Source of the DNA: Christensenella sp. UBA1431
GTDB taxonomy: Bacteria; Bacillota; Clostridia; Christensenellales; UBA1431
NCBI GenBank assembly: GCA_002329665.1
Contig: DCTV01000059.1
Coordinates: 752-19,080, forward strand
DNA: 18,329 bases
Direction of reading: 5' to 3'
The notes under the pieces are model-generated. The model searched no databases. It worked only from the letters and a program-made list of their open reading frames with translations, and was not told the origin of the DNA. Both the position numbers and the translations under genes were made by a program. Every line of letters begins with the position of its first letter. Position 1 is the stretch's first letter. Positions 15,343-18,329 of the stretch are shown piece by piece.

Positions 15343-16911
15343 ATGTCGTTTATTTCACCAGAATTCATTGCGTTTATTCTAGTTTGCGCAATCGTATATT
15401 TTTGCGTTCCCAAGCGGGGCCGCTGGATCGTTTTGCTCGTATCCAGCTATATGTTCTATTTATTCTCAGGGTTTATCGCTTTCTTTTTCATACTTTTCAC
15501 AACCGTATCCACATTTTATACGGGGAAATTCCTGGGGAGGGCCAACGAAGCTTATGCCGCCCTCCCGAAAGAAGAGTTGTCTCGTGAAGAAAAAAAGAAG
15601 CTTAAATCGGATGTACAGAAGAAGAAGCGTCGGATTCTCGTCGCGGCCCTTCTGGCCAACTTCGGCATACTCGCGTTTATAAAATATTTCGATTATGGAA
15701 TGAATCTGATAGATTCCTTGTTTCACACGACGGCCGGAAGATTTGATTTGATTATGCCGCTGGGAATTTCCTTCTACACGTTTCAGTCGATGGGGTATCT
15801 CATCGATGTTTACCGGGGAAAAGTCGATCCGGATAAAAACATTTATAAGTTCGCGTTGTTCGTATCGTTTTTTCCGCAAATTGTACAGGGCCCTATAAGC
15901 AGATACGACGAACTTGCGCATCAATTATATAAAGGACATGCTTTTGATTGGGACCGCGTCAAAAACGGGGGGCTTTTGATCCTGTGGGGGTTCTTTAAAA
16001 AGATGGTGATTGCGGACCGCGTGGCGATCGTTGTTAACCAGGTTTTTTCGAATTATACTGAATACCAGGGTTTGACTATCGTTTTTTCGGTAGTGATGTA
16101 TACACTGCAGATATACGCGGATTTTTCGGGCGGTATGGACGTAGCGCGCGGAACGGCGCAAATGTTCGGAATAGGACTCGCCAACAACTTTAAACGGCCT
16201 TATTTTGCAAGGACCGTGCCCGAATTCTGGCGTAGGTGGCATATAACGCTTGGCACGTGGTGCCGCGATTATATTTTTTATCCGCTGTCGTTATCCAAAG
16301 CATTCGGACGCATTGGAAAAAAATCAAGGAAATTATTTGGCAACTACATCGGGAAACTCATGCCTGTGCTTATGGCTCAAATGATCGTTTTTATAACCAT
16401 TGGTATCTGGCATGGTTCAAGCTTTAAATATGTGGCTTTCGGTATATACTATGGGATATTGATTATTCTGGGCATTCTTTTTGAACCGGTATTTGCTAAT
16501 ATCATAAAAAAGTTCAATATTAAAACGAACAATTTCAGCTGGAAGCTTTTCCAGATACTGCGGACTTTTTCGATCGTATGTATTGGCCGGTACTTTTCCC
16601 GTGCGGCTACTTTTACTACGGCGATATCGATGATGAAGGCATCTTTAAATGATATTCAGCCCTACGCCTTCTATAAGCACGATTTATTCAACCTGGGGCT
16701 GGATACGCAGCAGTTCATTATTTTAGCTTTTGCGGTAATAGTCTTATTCGCTATCAGTGTAATGCAGGAGAAAGGCATACAAGTCCGTAATAGCCTCGAA
16801 AAACAGAATATTGTTTTCAGGTGGACCGTTTACTTCGCACTGATTTTCGGCATCTTGTTGCTGGCTGCACCGGGGATAAGTTCGGGAGAGTTTATATATG
16901 AGCAGTTCTAA
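15343..16911 (+). CDS. AlgI-type MBOAT membrane O-acyltransferase
   Basis: Polytopic membrane acyltransferase of 522 residues with about ten or more hydrophobic segments. The MBOAT core is clear: MPLGISFYTFQSMGYLIDVY (138-157), FFPQIVQGPISRYDEL (176-191), YADFSGGMDVARG (258-270), PEFWRRWHITLGTWCRDYIF (293-312) and the active-site segment IGIWHGSSFKY (353-363) with His357. The FWRRWH and WHG pattern matches the AlgI/DltB/PatA group, which moves acyl groups from a cytoplasmic donor across the membrane to surface polymers. A lysine-rich cytoplasmic loop lies at about 75-98. Here the donor is inferred to be the carrier protein encoded just upstream. The start is ATG 15343, with a modest AAGG 10 nt ahead. 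Its end overlaps the next gene by 14 nt. Confidence 0.9.
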   Translation: MSFISPEFIAFILVCAIVYFCVPKRGRWIVLLVSSYMFYLFSGFIAFFFILFTTVSTFYTGKFLGRANEAYAALPKEELSREEKKKLKSDVQKKKRRILVAALLANFGILAFIKYFDYGMNLIDSLFHTTAGRFDLIMPLGISFYTFQSMGYLIDVYRGKVDPDKNIYKFALFVSFFPQIVQGPISRYDELAHQLYKGHAFDWDRVKNGGLLILWGFFKKMVIADRVAIVVNQVFSNYTEYQGLTIVFSVVMYTLQIYADFSGGMDVARGTAQMFGIGLANNFKRPYFARTVPEFWRRWHITLGTWCRDYIFYPLSLSKAFGRIGKKSRKLFGNYIGKLMPVLMAQMIVFITIGIWHGSSFKYVAFGIYYGILIILGILFEPVFANIIKKFNIKTNNFSWKLFQILRTFSIVCIGRYFSRAATFTTAISMMKASLNDIQPYAFYKHDLFNLGLDTQQFIILAFAVIVLFAISVMQEKGIQVRNSLEKQNIVFRWTVYFALIFGILLLAAPGISSGEFIYEQF

Positions 16912-18262
16912 AGCCGGCCATCGTGTATTAATAGTGAAAATAATCGTTTTTATCTTGCTTTTTAGTTTTATTCATAATGGGCTATCAGAGTTGTTATCGC
17001 CAATTGTCTATATTCCTCGGACATCGATGCGCGGTATGTATGCACAGGAAAAGAACATAGATATTGTATTTCTTGGAAGCTCAAGGGCACACTATGGCTT
17101 TAATCCCGCGGTTTTCGACGAGTCACTGGGTCTTAATACATTCAACATCGCAACCGGGGCACAAAGTTGGTCTCAGTCCTATTATCTATTAAAAGAGTTG
17201 CTCAAATTACATACCCCACAAACCGTCATCATCGGAACTGCAATAAGCAGATTCAATGGTACCGGCGCAACTTCTGCAAGATATGGTTTCATTATCAACG
17301 ATGAACTGCGATTTCTGGACAACAAGCTGGAATATTTATTGAATGCTATTACAAAAACTGAATATCTGGAAGCCTTGTCCCCCGCTTATCGCTATCGCGA
17401 CAACCTTGGCATCAAGATGATAGAGAATATGTACAAGAAGAATAGGATTAAAGGCTATTGGGACGAAGCCGGATTATACAGGCTGGACCGATTTTATAAG
17501 GGATATGTCATCAATAAAAGCAAGTTGAGCAACCCAAAACAAGGAACTCTGGAAATTAACAGATCATTTAAAAAGAATAGAAACAATACTTGGGACCCGG
17601 GAGACATAGACTTAGATGCGATAGAATATTTTAAAAAAACTGTTGATTTATGTAAAGAAAACAATATCGACGTAATTCTTGCAGATACGCCTAATCCGCC
17701 TGCGGTTGCAATCGGTGCTAAAAATTATGATCATTATTCGAATTTCATCAGGGACCTTGCTAATACCAATAACGTAATGCTATGGGATTTCAATTTGCTA
17801 AAAATGGGATATATGGAATATGATTTTGATAAATTTGGCGATTTTGTGCATATGAACGACAGGGGGGCAACGGAATTCTCGGCGCTCTTTGCTAAAATGC
17901 TGAAACTCCATTATGATGGCCGTTTCAATAGCGATCAATTTTTCTACGATTCCTACGACGAATGGCATGAAAACTATTATGACATAGCAAATCTGTGGCT
18001 TATAAATCCAAAAGAGAATAATGGGATAATTAAGCTCGCTGCCAATTGTTATTGTGGGAAAAACGTTACACCATTATATCAGTTTTTGATTAAGAAAAAA
18101 GGGGAAAAGGAATATACGAAGCTCCAAGACTATTCAGAAAACTCCGTTATCGAATTTAAACCTGAAAAAGGTATAGAATATGTTGTAAGGGTAAATGCTC
18201 TCAGCAATAAAAACATGGAAGCCGAGCCCATGTATTATGTAAGGAGCATCAAATTCGAATAA
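16898..18262 (+). CDS. Membrane-anchored SGNH-like (DltD-analogous) protein
   Basis: A 454-residue protein with one N-terminal hydrophobic segment (about 10-37), likely an anchor with the rest outside the cell. SGNH signatures: IVFLGSSRAHYGFNP (56-70) with probable nucleophile Ser61; FNIATGAQS (82-90) as block II; and DFVHMNDRGA (315-324) giving the Asp315-His318 pair of block V. About 115 residues follow this block (340-454), with strand-like sequence ending EPMYYVRSIKFE, possibly a beta-sandwich addition. SGNH partners of MBOAT proteins (DltD, AlgX/AlgJ, WssB-type systems) complete acyl transfer to a surface glycan, so this is the likely last step. GGGAG is 9 nt before ATG 16898. The gene is strongly A/T-rich. 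No terminator follows within the 67 bases left. Confidence 0.82.
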   Translation: MSSSKAGHRVLIVKIIVFILLFSFIHNGLSELLSPIVYIPRTSMRGMYAQEKNIDIVFLGSSRAHYGFNPAVFDESLGLNTFNIATGAQSWSQSYYLLKELLKLHTPQTVIIGTAISRFNGTGATSARYGFIINDELRFLDNKLEYLLNAITKTEYLEALSPAYRYRDNLGIKMIENMYKKNRIKGYWDEAGLYRLDRFYKGYVINKSKLSNPKQGTLEINRSFKKNRNNTWDPGDIDLDAIEYFKKTVDLCKENNIDVILADTPNPPAVAIGAKNYDHYSNFIRDLANTNNVMLWDFNLLKMGYMEYDFDKFGDFVHMNDRGATEFSALFAKMLKLHYDGRFNSDQFFYDSYDEWHENYYDIANLWLINPKENNGIIKLAANCYCGKNVTPLYQFLIKKKGEKEYTKLQDYSENSVIEFKPEKGIEYVVRVNALSNKNMEAEPMYYVRSIKFE

Positions 18263-18329
18263 TAGGAATTACATCCATATGAGTGTCATCACACGATTTA
18301 ATTGGTAAGGTAGTGTCAAATCAAGTTTG
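18263..18329. other. Right edge, possible start of another element
   Basis: These 67 bases hold no supported gene. TAGTGTCAAATCAAGTTTG at the very end contains CAAA-TCAAG-TTTG and could be half of a longer inverted repeat, such as a terminator or the end of an insertion sequence, cut by the window edge. Confidence 0.3.

Noticed and set aside
12748..18262. Straight annotation as dltA, dltC, dltB and dltD
   Set aside because: The architecture is analogous, but the ligase pocket, the carrier motif, the AlgI-like MBOAT signatures and the extra GNAT argue against giving those gene names.

Overview
The window looks like part of a high-GC Clostridia-type (Bacillota) chromosome. The evidence is the conserved gene order rpsF-ssb-rpsR-yybS-gdpP-rplI-dnaB, strong purine-rich Shine-Dalgarno sites, sigma-A type promoters, and use of GTG/TTG starts. 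I would guess a Christensenellales-like or similar high-GC gut Clostridia lineage, but the sequence alone does not fix the genus. All recognisable genes are on the + strand.

Region 1 (1-3406) is translation: the 3' part of glnS, an 83-residue TfoX C-terminal-like protein, and gltX. Region 2 (about 3429-9210) is the core replication/translation cluster. A good promoter and a hairpin leader precede rpsF. ssb follows, then a 150-nt strongly self-complementary intercistronic stretch, rpsR and a terminator. After that come a YybS/DUF2232 membrane protein, a GdpP-type c-di-AMP phosphodiesterase that appears to lack its PAS domain, rplI (start overlapping the gdpP stop) and dnaB.

Region 3 (9211-11989) is more variable. 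A 422-nt A/T-rich gap contains a near-consensus promoter and an 18-nt imperfect direct repeat. It is followed by an orphan FGGY sugar kinase with a strong bidirectional terminator, a small GNAT acetyltransferase with its own promoter, and a tRNA-Thr(GGT) with promoter and terminator.

Region 4 (11990-18329) is an accessory segment. Composition turns A/T-rich just after the tRNA, and a frameshifted remnant of a type I restriction HsdR subunit lies at about 12242-12594. Then a promoter with an inverted repeat abutting its -35 box drives five tightly packed genes: a DltA/NRPS-like adenylating enzyme, a two-part GNAT protein, a small acyl carrier protein, an AlgI-type MBOAT membrane acyltransferase, and a membrane-anchored SGNH (DltD-like) protein.

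This five-gene cassette is the most interesting part. It has the logic of the dlt D-alanylation pathway: activate an amino or other carboxylic acid, load a carrier, pass the acyl group through an MBOAT, and finish outside with an SGNH transferase. It differs in three ways: a GNAT gene is inserted, the carrier has a generic ACP motif, and the adenylating enzyme has Ser where DltA has the Cys that shapes the D-Ala pocket. I infer a dlt-like cell-surface acylation system whose acyl group and acceptor are not known from sequence.
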